Shown one piece after another: positions 32,618 to 39,851 of a DNA stretch of 64,000 nt. The notes under the pieces are model-generated. The model had not been told where the DNA came from. It worked only from the letters and a program-made list of their open reading frames with translations, and searched no databases. Position 1 is the first letter of the stretch; each line of letters begins with the position of its first letter. The position numbers were made by a program, and so were the translations under genes. Source of the DNA: Bacteroidota bacterium (GTDB lineage: Bacteria; Bacteroidota; Bacteroidia; 2-12-FULL-35-15); NCBI GenBank assembly GCA_947504725.1, contig CANNHN010000001.1, forward strand, positions 372,001 to 436,000, in the 5' to 3' direction.

Positions 32618-33865
32618 ATGCTCGCTACTATAAAGCAATATACATCCATCAACAAAACACTCCTCAACCTCGTTGCAGTAGAGTTCTTTGTTCAATTGGT
32701 AAACGTATTGTTCATCGCTATCCTCCCACTCTACATGAAGTCCGAAGGGTACAGCGATTCTGAGTATGCACACTTTACTTCTTATCGTTATTTTGGAATG
32801 TTGGCTTTGGCTTTGTTCTTAGGAATGTATATCAAAGGACGAAAAATTTTACCGCTCATTTATATTTCTGCTATCTGTGTTCCGTTTTTTGCTTTGTTAA
32901 TTATTATTGGTGTACACATTCATTCCACTCCACTTCTACTTATTTCTCATTTGTTATGGGGAACAGCATATACGTTTATTCAGATTCCGATTTTGCCTTA
33001 CATCATGCGCAATGCTCCTAAAGACCAACAAACCAGGGCAATTACTTTCAACTTCGCAACCTGGAGCTTGGCAACTATTTTAGGAAGTTTATTGGTTGCA
33101 GTATTTAATGGAATAAATCCAGAGCTTTTTACGGAGCGGAATTTATTATTCGTTATTTCTTTCTTGTCTTTTGCCGGAGTTTATTTTGCAATGAAAATGG
33201 ACAAGAACGAACACGTTCCCATCATCAAAGAAAAAAGCAGGACAAATTTGAAACATTACGATTGGGTAATTATAATGAAAGCCCTTGTTCCAACCGCCAT
33301 AATTGCAACCGGAGCGGGATTCACCATTCCATTCATGAGTTTATTTTTCTCCAACGTTCACAACATGAGTACAGCCACATTCTCAACATTGAATATGCTG
33401 ACTGCCATTTTAGTGACCATTGTTGCGATATACATACCGAGATTAAAAGATAAATACGGATATCACAAAACCATTCCAACAACACAATCCTTTGCCATTG
33501 TTGCATTGATTATTATGGCAACTACACAGTATTATAGTCAGTATAGTTTTGCGGTGATTATTGCTGGGATGTTTTATTTATTGCGACAACCTCTGATGAG
33601 TGCTGCCGTTCCAATGACTTCTGAAATAACAATGAAATACGTTGGAGAAAATAATCGGGAAATGGTAAGTGCGTTAACATCTGCAATTTGGTCTGGCAGC
33701 GCCTATTTTGCCGCAGTCGGATTCGGAATTTTACGTCACTTAGATGTACAATACGTAAACATCTTCTGGATTACTTCCGCAATGTATAGCATCGGGGTGG
33801 TGTTGTATGTGATGTTGATTAGAGATTATAATGTGAGGGAAAAAGCAGGATTAATCAATCATTAA
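32618..33865 (+). CDS. MFS transporter
   Basis: 415 residues with about 12 membrane segments; the loop after segment 2 reads MYIKGRKILP. Substrate not identifiable. The ATG at 32618 lies at the border of a repeat element. The Crp/Fnr regulator starts 9 bases after its stop, so the two are probably co-transcribed. Confidence 0.87.
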   Translation: MLATIKQYTSINKTLLNLVAVEFFVQLVNVLFIAILPLYMKSEGYSDSEYAHFTSYRYFGMLALALFLGMYIKGRKILPLIYISAICVPFFALLIIIGVHIHSTPLLLISHLLWGTAYTFIQIPILPYIMRNAPKDQQTRAITFNFATWSLATILGSLLVAVFNGINPELFTERNLLFVISFLSFAGVYFAMKMDKNEHVPIIKEKSRTNLKHYDWVIIMKALVPTAIIATGAGFTIPFMSLFFSNVHNMSTATFSTLNMLTAILVTIVAIYIPRLKDKYGYHKTIPTTQSFAIVALIIMATTQYYSQYSFAVIIAGMFYLLRQPLMSAAVPMTSEITMKYVGENNREMVSALTSAIWSGSAYFAAVGFGILRHLDVQYVNIFWITSAMYSIGVVLYVMLIRDYNVREKAGLINH

Positions 33866-33874
33866 ATTATAACA

Positions 33875-34495
33875 ATGGAACTTGATAACTTAGAAGAATT
33901 TAAAAATATCCCAGAAATAAAGGAAAAACTTTTTGAATATGGTTTTGTCAAAACCTTTTCAGAAGGAGATATTATTTTAGGTGAAAATGCCTATATAAAA
34001 GCAATTCCTATTGTTACAAAAGGAAGCATTAGAGTGATGCGAACAGATGAAGACGGAAGAGAACTACTGCTCTATTACATTAAAGCGGGAGAAAGTTGCA
34101 TCATGTCGTTTTTAGGAGGCATTCATCAAGATACAAGCAAAGTGAAAGCTATTGCTGAAGAAGAAACGGAAATACTATTTATCCCAATTGACAAAGTAAG
34201 CTTATTGATAAAAGAATATCCTGAATGGCTCGATTATATTTTCAGGTTATATCACAAACGTTTTGAAGAATTGCTAGAGGTTGTGAATGAAGTGGCGTTT
34301 AAAAAAATTGACGAACGGTTGTTAAATTTCATTAAAAAGAAGAGCGAACTCACAAATAACAAAATTCTTCATTTAACACATGAGCAGCTAGCAAATGAGT
34401 TAGGAACAGCCCGTGTTGTGGTATCTCGCCTTTTAAAACAGATGGAAATGGAAGGTCTTGTGAAACTCGGAAGAAATAATATTACCCTTATGTAA
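33875..34495 (+). CDS. Crp/Fnr family transcriptional regulator
   Basis: 206 residues: cyclic-nucleotide-type sensor barrel (about residues 20-125), a long dimer helix and a C-terminal helix-turn-helix (HLTHEQLANELGTARVVVSRLLKQ, about 165-190; recognition helix ARVVVSRLLKQ). No FNR-type N-terminal cysteine cluster, so the signal is not an iron-sulfur sensor of the classical kind. The dyad GTAAC-N4-GTTAC overlapping its stop codon is a likely binding site, suggesting that it controls the redox/sulfur operon downstream. Confidence 0.93.
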   Translation: MELDNLEEFKNIPEIKEKLFEYGFVKTFSEGDIILGENAYIKAIPIVTKGSIRVMRTDEDGRELLLYYIKAGESCIMSFLGGIHQDTSKVKAIAEEETEILFIPIDKVSLLIKEYPEWLDYIFRLYHKRFEELLEVVNEVAFKKIDERLLNFIKKKSELTNNKILHLTHEQLANELGTARVVVSRLLKQMEMEGLVKLGRNNITLM

Positions 34496-34505
34496 CATTA
34501 GTTAC
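34492..34505. promoter_or_regulatory. Candidate Crp/Fnr-type operator GTAAC-ATTA-GTTAC
   Basis: A perfect 5-base dyad with a 4-base spacer, the usual geometry for FNR-like sites. A near-consensus -7 box (GAACTTTG, 34528-34535) puts transcription start at about 34540, so the dyad centre falls near -41.5, the class II activator position. Confidence 0.6.
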
Positions 34506-34557
34506 TGTACACTCTGTTTTATTGTCGGAACTTTGTATTATAAATAAACAATATGAT

Positions 34558-34764
34558 ATGAAACCAAACATGGGAAATGCAGACAAAGTATTAAGAATAC
34601 TGGCTGCCATCATAATAACAATACTTTATTTTACAAATGTAATTTCAGGAACACTGGCAATCGTTCTTTTAGTATTGGCTGGAATTTTTATCCTTACAAG
34701 CTTTATTAGTTTTTGTCCGTTGTACCTTCCATTTGGATTATCCACTAGAAAAAAAGAAAACTAA
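34558..34764 (+). CDS. DUF2892 (YgaP-like) membrane protein
   Basis: 68 residues from the ATG at 34558. MKPNMGNADKVLRILAA opens the family; two membrane segments and the C-terminal SFCPLYLPFGLST complete it. The same domain is attached to the rhodanese in YgaP-type proteins; here it is a separate chain encoded just before two rhodaneses. First gene of the putative Crp/Fnr-controlled operon. Confidence 0.9.
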   Translation: MKPNMGNADKVLRILAAIIITILYFTNVISGTLAIVLLVLAGIFILTSFISFCPLYLPFGLSTRKKEN

Positions 34765-34765
34765 A

Positions 34766-34948
34766 ATGGCATTTATCTTAAAACATAAACTAACAATTAT
34801 CGGAGTTTTTGTGGGTGCAATTGCTGGCTATCTCTACTATTATTTTTATGGTTGTGAAAACGGGTGTACCATATCCTCTAGTCCAGTAAACAGTACTTTG
34901 TATGGCAGTTTGATGGGAGGACTATTGGTAAACATCTTTAAAAAATAA
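34766..34948 (+). CDS. DUF6132 small membrane protein
   Basis: 60 residues from the ATG at 34766, one base after the preceding stop. Two hydrophobic segments flank a cysteine pair (YGCENGCTISSSP) and the family end YGSLMGGLLVNIFKK. The Cys-x3-Cys may be redox active or bind metal. Function unknown. Confidence 0.87.
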   Translation: MAFILKHKLTIIGVFVGAIAGYLYYYFYGCENGCTISSSPVNSTLYGSLMGGLLVNIFKK

Positions 34949-34952
34949 AAAA

Positions 34953-35228
34953 ATGAAACTAGAAACAATTATCAAAGAAAAACAAGGTACTATTGTAGAC
35001 GTGCGTTCACCTGAAGAATTCAGAGGTGGACATGTTGCAGGATCTATTAATATTCCTTTAATGGAAATTCCAAAAAGAATGGATGAATTAAAAAACATGA
35101 AATCACCGCTAGTCTTATGTTGTGCATCAGGAGGCCGAAGCGGTCAGGCGCATGGCTATTTGGCTCAGCAAGGAATTGAATGTTTCAATGCAGGTTCTTG
35201 GTTAGACGTAAATTATTATCAATCTTAA
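34953..35228 (+). CDS. Rhodanese-like sulfurtransferase 1
   Basis: 91 residues, a single rhodanese domain: VDVRSPEEFRGGHVAGSINIP and the active loop LCCASGGRSG with the catalytic Cys near residue 54. It carries persulfide sulfur. Four bases after DUF6132 and followed by a second rhodanese with the same paired-Cys loop. Confidence 0.92.
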   Translation: MKLETIIKEKQGTIVDVRSPEEFRGGHVAGSINIPLMEIPKRMDELKNMKSPLVLCCASGGRSGQAHGYLAQQGIECFNAGSWLDVNYYQS

Positions 35229-35239
35229 AAATAAACAAT

Positions 35240-35554
35240 ATGATTAACACATTAAAACAATTATTGGGATTCGGTCCAAAAGTAAATTATGCAGAACTTG
35301 TAAAACAAGGAGCAATAATTCTGGATGTAAGAAGCAAAGGAGAATATGCTGGAGGTCATATTAAAGGCTCCATGAATATTTCTGTTGATGCTTTGAGCAG
35401 CAATTTGAGCAAACTCAAAGACAAAAACAAAACAATCATTACTTGTTGTGCATCTGGAATGCGAAGCGCTTCTGCAAAGAACATTTTAAAATCAAATGGA
35501 TACACACAAGTTCACAATGGTGGCGGATGGAGCAGTTTGCAAAGTAAAATCTAA
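35240..35554 (+). CDS. Rhodanese-like sulfurtransferase 2
   Basis: 104 residues from the ATG at 35240. A short N-terminal helix ([11 protein letters not shown]) precedes the rhodanese domain with [13 protein letters not shown] and active loop [10 protein letters not shown]. Like its neighbour it has adjacent cysteines in the loop. Eleven bases separate it from the stop of rhodanese 1 and from the thioredoxin start. Confidence 0.92.
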   Translation: MINTLKQLLGFGPKVNYAELVKQGAIILDVRSKGEYAGGHIKGSMNISVDALSSNLSKLKDKNKTIITCCASGMRSASAKNILKSNGYTQVHNGGGWSSLQSKI

Positions 35555-35565
35555 TCTACAAACCA

Positions 35566-35862
35566 ATGGCAACATTTTCAGAAATCATAAAAAGCGATAC
35601 TCCTACATTGGTTGATTTTTCAGCCGAATGGTGCGGTCCTTGCAAAATGATGAAACCAATATTAGATCAATTAAAAGCGAGTATGGGAGATAAAGCTACT
35701 ATCTTAAAAATTGATGTAGATAAAAATCCAAAGGCAGCAAGTGCATACAGCATTCAAGGAGTTCCCACATTGATACTTTTCAAGAATGGAGAGATTAAGT
35801 GGAGACAATCGGGAGTAATACAAGCAGAACAATTAAAAACAATCATTCAATCTTATTCATAA
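35566..35862 (+). CDS. Thioredoxin
   Basis: 98 residues with the classical WCGPC motif (near residue 22), DVDKNP and [11 protein letters not shown] cytoplasmic disulfide reductase that could regenerate the two rhodaneses by reducing their persulfides or disulfides. Overlapping function with housekeeping TrxA is possible. Confidence 0.95.
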   Translation: MATFSEIIKSDTPTLVDFSAEWCGPCKMMKPILDQLKASMGDKATILKIDVDKNPKAASAYSIQGVPTLILFKNGEIKWRQSGVIQAEQLKTIIQSYS

Positions 35863-35863
35863 G

Positions 35864-36301
35864 ATGCTAAAAGACGTTCTATACTCAACACTCGCAAACA
35901 AATGTCCGCAATGTCATCAGTCGAATGTGTTTATTACAAACAACCCGTACAATCTGAAACGATTTGACAAAATGAATGTAACCTGTGATTGCTGTGGAGT
36001 AAAATTTGAAAAAGAACCTGGATTTTATCAGGGAGCAATGTATGTAAGTTATGCTTTGATGGTTGGATGGTTTGTTATTACTTGGGTATTTGATACATAT
36101 ATCACACAAGCTGAAATCAAGTATTACCTAGCTTTCCTTATTACAACAACCATTTTGTTTATGCCACCGACTTTCCGTATTTCTCGTTTGCTTTGGATTA
36201 ATTTTTTTATTCACTATGATAAATCGAAAATAAAAAAAGAACAAAAAGCTACTGTTCCAAACTCACCTGCTCATCACCATTCTGATATGGCAAATACGTA
36301 A
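35864..36301 (+). CDS. DUF983 zinc-ribbon membrane protein
   Basis: 145 residues. N-terminal zinc ribbon (CPQCHQS near residue 14, CDCCGVKF near 42), the family segment EPGFYQGAMYVSYA, and two membrane segments (about 55-75 and 85-105). The last 53 bases overlap the convergent cytochrome/monooxygenase gene. The His-rich end (PAHHHS) may be a product of that overlap. Confidence 0.9.
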   Translation: MLKDVLYSTLANKCPQCHQSNVFITNNPYNLKRFDKMNVTCDCCGVKFEKEPGFYQGAMYVSYALMVGWFVITWVFDTYITQAEIKYYLAFLITTTILFMPPTFRISRLLWINFFIHYDKSKIKKEQKATVPNSPAHHHSDMANT

Positions 36302-37601
36302 CAATAAACTGAAACATTTCATCGGAAGTGCGCATACTTCCCTCCCGCTCCGCAACCAGCCTTGGTGGTGAAAAAGGATTGTTCGGGTTTGAACGGGTAT
36401 TGTCGAAAACACCAACCGTATGAATGGTTGCTCCTTTCGGGATTTTTACCATTTTTTTAAACGTATAAAAATATTGCCATCTGAAATCCCATTTATTTAT
36501 TTTAATAAGTGGAATGGTATCACCTTGCAAAGTAACTGCATACGCCCAAAAACTTTTTCCTAATAAATGCATGTGTGGATTTATCGTCAGTAATGAAATA
36601 TCAAATGGAACTTGGTATTGAGATGTGAATGTTTTTATTTCATTCGGAGGAATTATTAAAGCAGGAACTGTTGGAGAAATACCAAAAGTCCCCATTTGAA
36701 ATTCTTGTGTAGGTCGCTTAGGTGGAGATTTTGCAAAGAATACATTAAAAGTAGTTTGGTCGGTTGTATCCACACGTGACGGACCGTAATGAATATCTTT
36801 TAAGAACAATGCACCTTTTCTTGCCAACTTAAATCCTCCAATTCCATCAGGATAAATTGGTGGCGTAACGCCTGGTAAATAATTGGTTACAGATTGTGTC
36901 ATCATGGGAAACGTTGTTCCATCATCATTTGCCAAACCTAATTCTTTGTATGCAACGAGCTTGTCAGCGAATGAATCTACATTAACAAATGTATTTCCTG
37001 CAAACACATCTTTCTTTTTATCAAATTCATAACTCAGCAATTGAGCATTTACATGATGTAATAATTTTCTATTATCGGGAATCACTTCAATAGTAGTGAT
37101 GAATTTATCTTCTGGAATTTCATAAGGAACACGCATCAGCAAAAACTTATCTTGAGAATCACCTTTTATTTTGTAAGCCTCTCTGAATTTAATTACCAAA
37201 TCAGGTTTCCCTAATTGTGAGCCAATAGGAAAAAAAGGAACAGCAGGCATTTTGGTAGAATCACCCTGCACACATCCTTCATCCACCCAACGAACAACCA
37301 AATCAATTTCTTCCTGTGTCAATACTTTTTCACCAATAAAGTGTGAGTAGCTTGCATCTGCAGGCCAAGGCGGCATAAAGCGTGTCTTGGTGACAAACTT
37401 CATCAAAGCACTTCTTGATTTTGCGTCTTTGTAAGTGATCAAACTAAACGGTCCTGCTTCACCTGGTCGGTGACAGCTAGTACAGTTTTTATAAATGATA
37501 GGTGCAATGTGTTCGGAGAACGTAACTTGTTCAATTTGTTTATCATCTCCGCAGGATGTGAGGAGGATGATAAGAAAAAGTATGCACTTAGTTAACTTCA
37601 T
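36249..37601 (-). CDS. Haem c-binding, copper type II monooxygenase-like lipoprotein
   Basis: 450 residues from the ATG at 37601, which gives a lipoprotein signal (LLTSCGDD); the frame extends to 37652 but without a better start. One cytochrome c motif CTSCH with the partner region MPPWPAD (about residues 35-85). The rest resembles the copper type II ascorbate-dependent (PHM-like) monooxygenase fold, with HH in LLHHVNAQ (near 182) and H-x-H in NPHMHLLG (near 340) as copper ligands. A haem-fed copper oxygenase at the envelope is inferred; the substrate is unknown. Confidence 0.82.
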   Translation of the reverse strand: MKLTKCILFLIILLTSCGDDKQIEQVTFSEHIAPIIYKNCTSCHRPGEAGPFSLITYKDAKSRSALMKFVTKTRFMPPWPADASYSHFIGEKVLTQEEIDLVVRWVDEGCVQGDSTKMPAVPFFPIGSQLGKPDLVIKFREAYKIKGDSQDKFLLMRVPYEIPEDKFITTIEVIPDNRKLLHHVNAQLLSYEFDKKKDVFAGNTFVNVDSFADKLVAYKELGLANDDGTTFPMMTQSVTNYLPGVTPPIYPDGIGGFKLARKGALFLKDIHYGPSRVDTTDQTTFNVFFAKSPPKRPTQEFQMGTFGISPTVPALIIPPNEIKTFTSQYQVPFDISLLTINPHMHLLGKSFWAYAVTLQGDTIPLIKINKWDFRWQYFYTFKKMVKIPKGATIHTVGVFDNTRSNPNNPFSPPRLVAEREGSMRTSDEMFQFIVTYLPYQNGDEQVSLEQ

Positions 37602-37631
37602 ATTCTTAATAAGAAAAAACAAAATCCTAAT

Positions 37632-37729
37632 CGTCATCCCGTGCTCCGACACGGGATCTCCCTGTTAATGGCTCTAGTCAAACATTCATGAGATACCGTG
37701 TCGTGGCACGGTATGAGGCTCCGTGATGA
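37632..37729. repeat. CGTCATCCCGTGC... palindromic repeat
   Basis: CGTCATCCCGTGCTCCGACA continues as CGGGATCTC, with CCCGTG pairing CACGGG; a second hairpin ACCGTGTCGTGGCACGGT lies at 37695-37712 and a terminal GGCTCCGTGATGATG closes the element. It fills the gap between the monooxygenase gene and the next plus-strand gene. Confidence 0.7.
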
Positions 37730-37791
37730 TGCGTGTATCTTTCTCAAGTCCCCTCCGTTATATCCTCGAAACATTCAAACAAAATTAAGAT

Positions 37792-37799
37792 TATCTTTG
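37792..37799 (+). promoter_or_regulatory. Candidate -7 box of the small lipoprotein gene
   Basis: TATCTTTG matches TAnnTTTG and ends 5 bases before the ATG at 37805, implying an almost leaderless mRNA. Confidence 0.45.
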
Positions 37800-37804
37800 T
37801 GTTA

Positions 37805-38050
37805 ATGCGTATCACATTAAAAATAATTTCTGTAATATCTCTTTGCTTATTGCTAAGCTCAACCTACTCCTGCAAAACAAAATCTGGTCACAACAAATAC
37901 AGAGAAGCAAAAGTTCGCCCTAGCGAAAAACAAATGCGTGCAGATAAACGTGCTATTGCTAAAGGAAATAAGAATTATAAAAAGAATTTACTGTCGAACA
38001 GAAAACGTTTGTTTGGAAGTAAAAGAGATCCAGGCAGACCGAGAAATTAA
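37805..38050 (+). CDS. Small basic lipoprotein, unknown function
   Basis: 81 residues from the ATG at 37805. A signal with lipobox-like SSTYSC (Cys near residue 23) is followed by a very basic, Lys/Arg-rich tail (RADKRAIAKGNKNYKKNL, then NRKRLFGSKRDPGRPRN). No family recognised. Such basic tails may bind nucleic acid, LPS or polyanions, but that is speculation. The end overlaps the convergent LuxC gene by 4 bases. Confidence 0.75.
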   Translation: MRITLKIISVISLCLLLSSTYSCKTKSGHNKYREAKVRPSEKQMRADKRAIAKGNKNYKKNLLSNRKRLFGSKRDPGRPRN

Positions 38051-39117
38051 ATCCCAATCAGAAATTTCATAGTATCCACACCATCCGCATAATCATTGAG
38101 CGTTGGGCATTGTGCTTGTCCAAACGGAAGAGCATTTTTTATTTCTATACTGCTGGAAACAATGCATTGCAATTGCTCTGCTTCGGTTTCTAGTTTTTTG
38201 TTTAACTGTTTGATGTCGTCATAGAATTCGTAAAACAAAACACCAATCGGAGACGAATAAGTTGCATCTTCTTTCAGCAATAAAAAATTATTATCGAGCA
38301 ATGTTGGATTGCTACTCATGAGATAAACCGTTTTATTGTAATCGTAATTGTTTGCGTATTTGTTGTTGTTCACAATGTTTTGAAAATCAAAAATGGATTC
38401 GTAAAATGTATCGAACACATACCCTTTCGGAACAAATAATTTAGAGACATTTCTGCATCCTAATCCAAAATACTGAAACACATCATTACCCAAAAGTTTT
38501 AATTCAGAAGTAGTTTCAGCACCTGTGAGGACAGCAATAGAATTTCTATTCTTACGGATAATGTTGGGATATTTTCCAAAATAGTATTCGAAATAACGAG
38601 CCGAATTATTACTTCCTGTTGCAATAACTGCATCCATACTTTTTAATTGATCTTCGGTGAATTCAATCATATTAGAAAATTCAGGTTCAATTTGTTTTAG
38701 AATTTTCGCAACAAAAGGCAACAAAAATTTATCATCGGAAGAAAGTTTTCCAACAAATTTATTTCCTGAAAGCAACACACAAAGCATATCGTGAAAACCA
38801 ACCATCGGAATATTTCCTGCCATTATCACAGCCACACGTTTCGGTTCTTTTTCTGCTTTTAAGTCTTTAATGTAAATGGATACCCAATCAAGCAAAGGAG
38901 TTTCCTCCAAACTATCTGCAAGAGCACCAAAAGCATTTCTCACATTATCTTCCGTAAACCATTGATTGTGGATATGAACAGACGTAATAAGCTCCTGCAT
39001 ATCTTCATAGAACATGGAATTCAGAGCATTTAACTCCTCTTTTTCCCCATTTACAGCAAACTGTCTTAGAAAATGTCCTAAACTTATAAATGCCTTTATT
39101 CTATTATCAGTGGTCAT
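38047..39117 (-). CDS. Acyl-CoA reductase (LuxC family)
   Basis: 356 residues of the LuxC-type acyl-CoA reductase family: VAVIMAGNIPMVGFHDML near residue 92, VIATGSNNSARYFEYYF near 160 and the catalytic-Cys region FGLGCRNVSKLF near 220. It reduces acyl-CoA to aldehyde. Divergent from the ferredoxin gene, an arrangement common in Bacteroidota; no lux genes are present, so light production is not implied. Confidence 0.9.
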   Translation of the reverse strand: MTTDNRIKAFISLGHFLRQFAVNGEKEELNALNSMFYEDMQELITSVHIHNQWFTEDNVRNAFGALADSLEETPLLDWVSIYIKDLKAEKEPKRVAVIMAGNIPMVGFHDMLCVLLSGNKFVGKLSSDDKFLLPFVAKILKQIEPEFSNMIEFTEDQLKSMDAVIATGSNNSARYFEYYFGKYPNIIRKNRNSIAVLTGAETTSELKLLGNDVFQYFGLGCRNVSKLFVPKGYVFDTFYESIFDFQNIVNNNKYANNYDYNKTVYLMSSNPTLLDNNFLLLKEDATYSSPIGVLFYEFYDDIKQLNKKLETEAEQLQCIVSSSIEIKNALPFGQAQCPTLNDYADGVDTMKFLIGI

Positions 39118-39144
39118 ATTTTTATGTAATTCAATAAAATCTAG

Positions 39145-39152
39145 TAATTTTG
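39145..39152 (+). promoter_or_regulatory. Candidate -7 box of the ferredoxin gene
   Basis: TAATTTTG matches TAnnTTTG and lies 30 bases before the ATG at 39183. Confidence 0.45.
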
Positions 39153-39182
39153 CACTACTATTTTACAAAACTAACAATAATT

Positions 39183-39530
39183 ATGGCAATTAAAATTACG
39201 GAAGAGTGCATTAATTGTGGAGCTTGCGAGCCAGAATGTCCAAACAATGCCATCTACGAAGGTGGTAACGAATGGCGTTTTGCTGACGGAACCTCATTAA
39301 AAGGAGCATTTACTTCAAAAAGTGGAATTACTGCAGATGCGGATGCACCTCAAGCACCTGTACTTATGGATGTGTATTATATCGTTTCTGATAAATGTAC
39401 AGAATGTGTAGGCTTTCATGATGAACCGCAGTGTGCTGCTGTTTGTCCTGTTGATTGTTGTGTAGATGACGAGAACTGGAGAGAATCTAAAGAAGAACTT
39501 TTAGAGAAAAAATCAACATTGCACTTGTAG
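39183..39530 (+). CDS. 4Fe-4S dicluster ferredoxin
   Basis: 115 residues from the ATG at 39183. Two cluster motifs: [12 protein letters not shown] (near residue 9) and, after an insertion, [18 protein letters not shown] (near 74). It transfers single electrons in the cytoplasm. The gene is divergent from acyl-CoA reductase. A terminator hairpin follows at 39578. Confidence 0.95.
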   Translation: MAIKITEECINCGACEPECPNNAIYEGGNEWRFADGTSLKGAFTSKSGITADADAPQAPVLMDVYYIVSDKCTECVGFHDEPQCAAVCPVDCCVDDENWRESKEELLEKKSTLHL

Positions 39531-39577
39531 AAAGTATCAAGTAGTAAGTATCAGGTATTAAGACTTGAATATATTAG

Positions 39578-39603
39578 AACGTCTCACATTTGTGGGACGT
39601 TTT
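39578..39603 (+). terminator. Ferredoxin gene terminator
   Basis: AACGTCTCAC (39578-39587) pairs with GTGGGACGTT (39592-39601) with one G-U pair, followed by a short T run. In front of it lies a stuttering GTATCAAGTAGTAAGTATCA sequence. Confidence 0.75.
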
Positions 39604-39648
39604 GCATTAATAGCAAATCCATTACGAAGCGTTACGCCCAATTAGAAC

Positions 39649-39776
39649 CGTCATTGCGAGGGAACCGAAGCAATCTCATACATAGTGCTGATTTGGAAAC
39701 TTATGCTACTCACTAACATTCTCTGCCCGTTTGTAAGATTGCCACATCCCGCGAAAATGCAGGACTCGCAATGACG
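39649..39776. repeat. CGTCATTGCGAG...CTCGCAATGACG inverted-repeat element, copy B
   Basis: A 128-bp element with the same 12-base ends as copy A (28521). Its right half (AAGATTGCCACATCCCG) is the inverse of copy A's left half. The whole gap 39531-39851 (about 320 bases) holds the ferredoxin terminator, this element and a -7 box; no gene is seen in it. Confidence 0.85.
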
Positions 39777-39841
39777 CTCCGAAAGAATGCTTGCACGTAC
39801 ATCTGCACAATATCACATTTCACTTTCCGTTTAATAATCCT

Positions 39842-39849
39842 TACTTTTG
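39842..39849 (+). promoter_or_regulatory. Candidate -7 box at a start codon
   Basis: TACTTTTG matches TAnnTTTG and ends 2 bases before the first of two adjacent ATGs (39852 and 39855). Transcription would begin at about the start codon. Confidence 0.45.
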
Positions 39850-39851
39850 TA

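Noticed and set aside
38047-39530. Bioluminescence locus from LuxC homology
   Set aside because: No luxAB, luxD or luxE; this LuxC-ferredoxin pair is ordinary in Bacteroidota.
39771-39851. Longer start for the secreted protein at 39852
   Set aside because: The extension begins in the end of the GTCATTGCGAG element and would bury the signal peptide.
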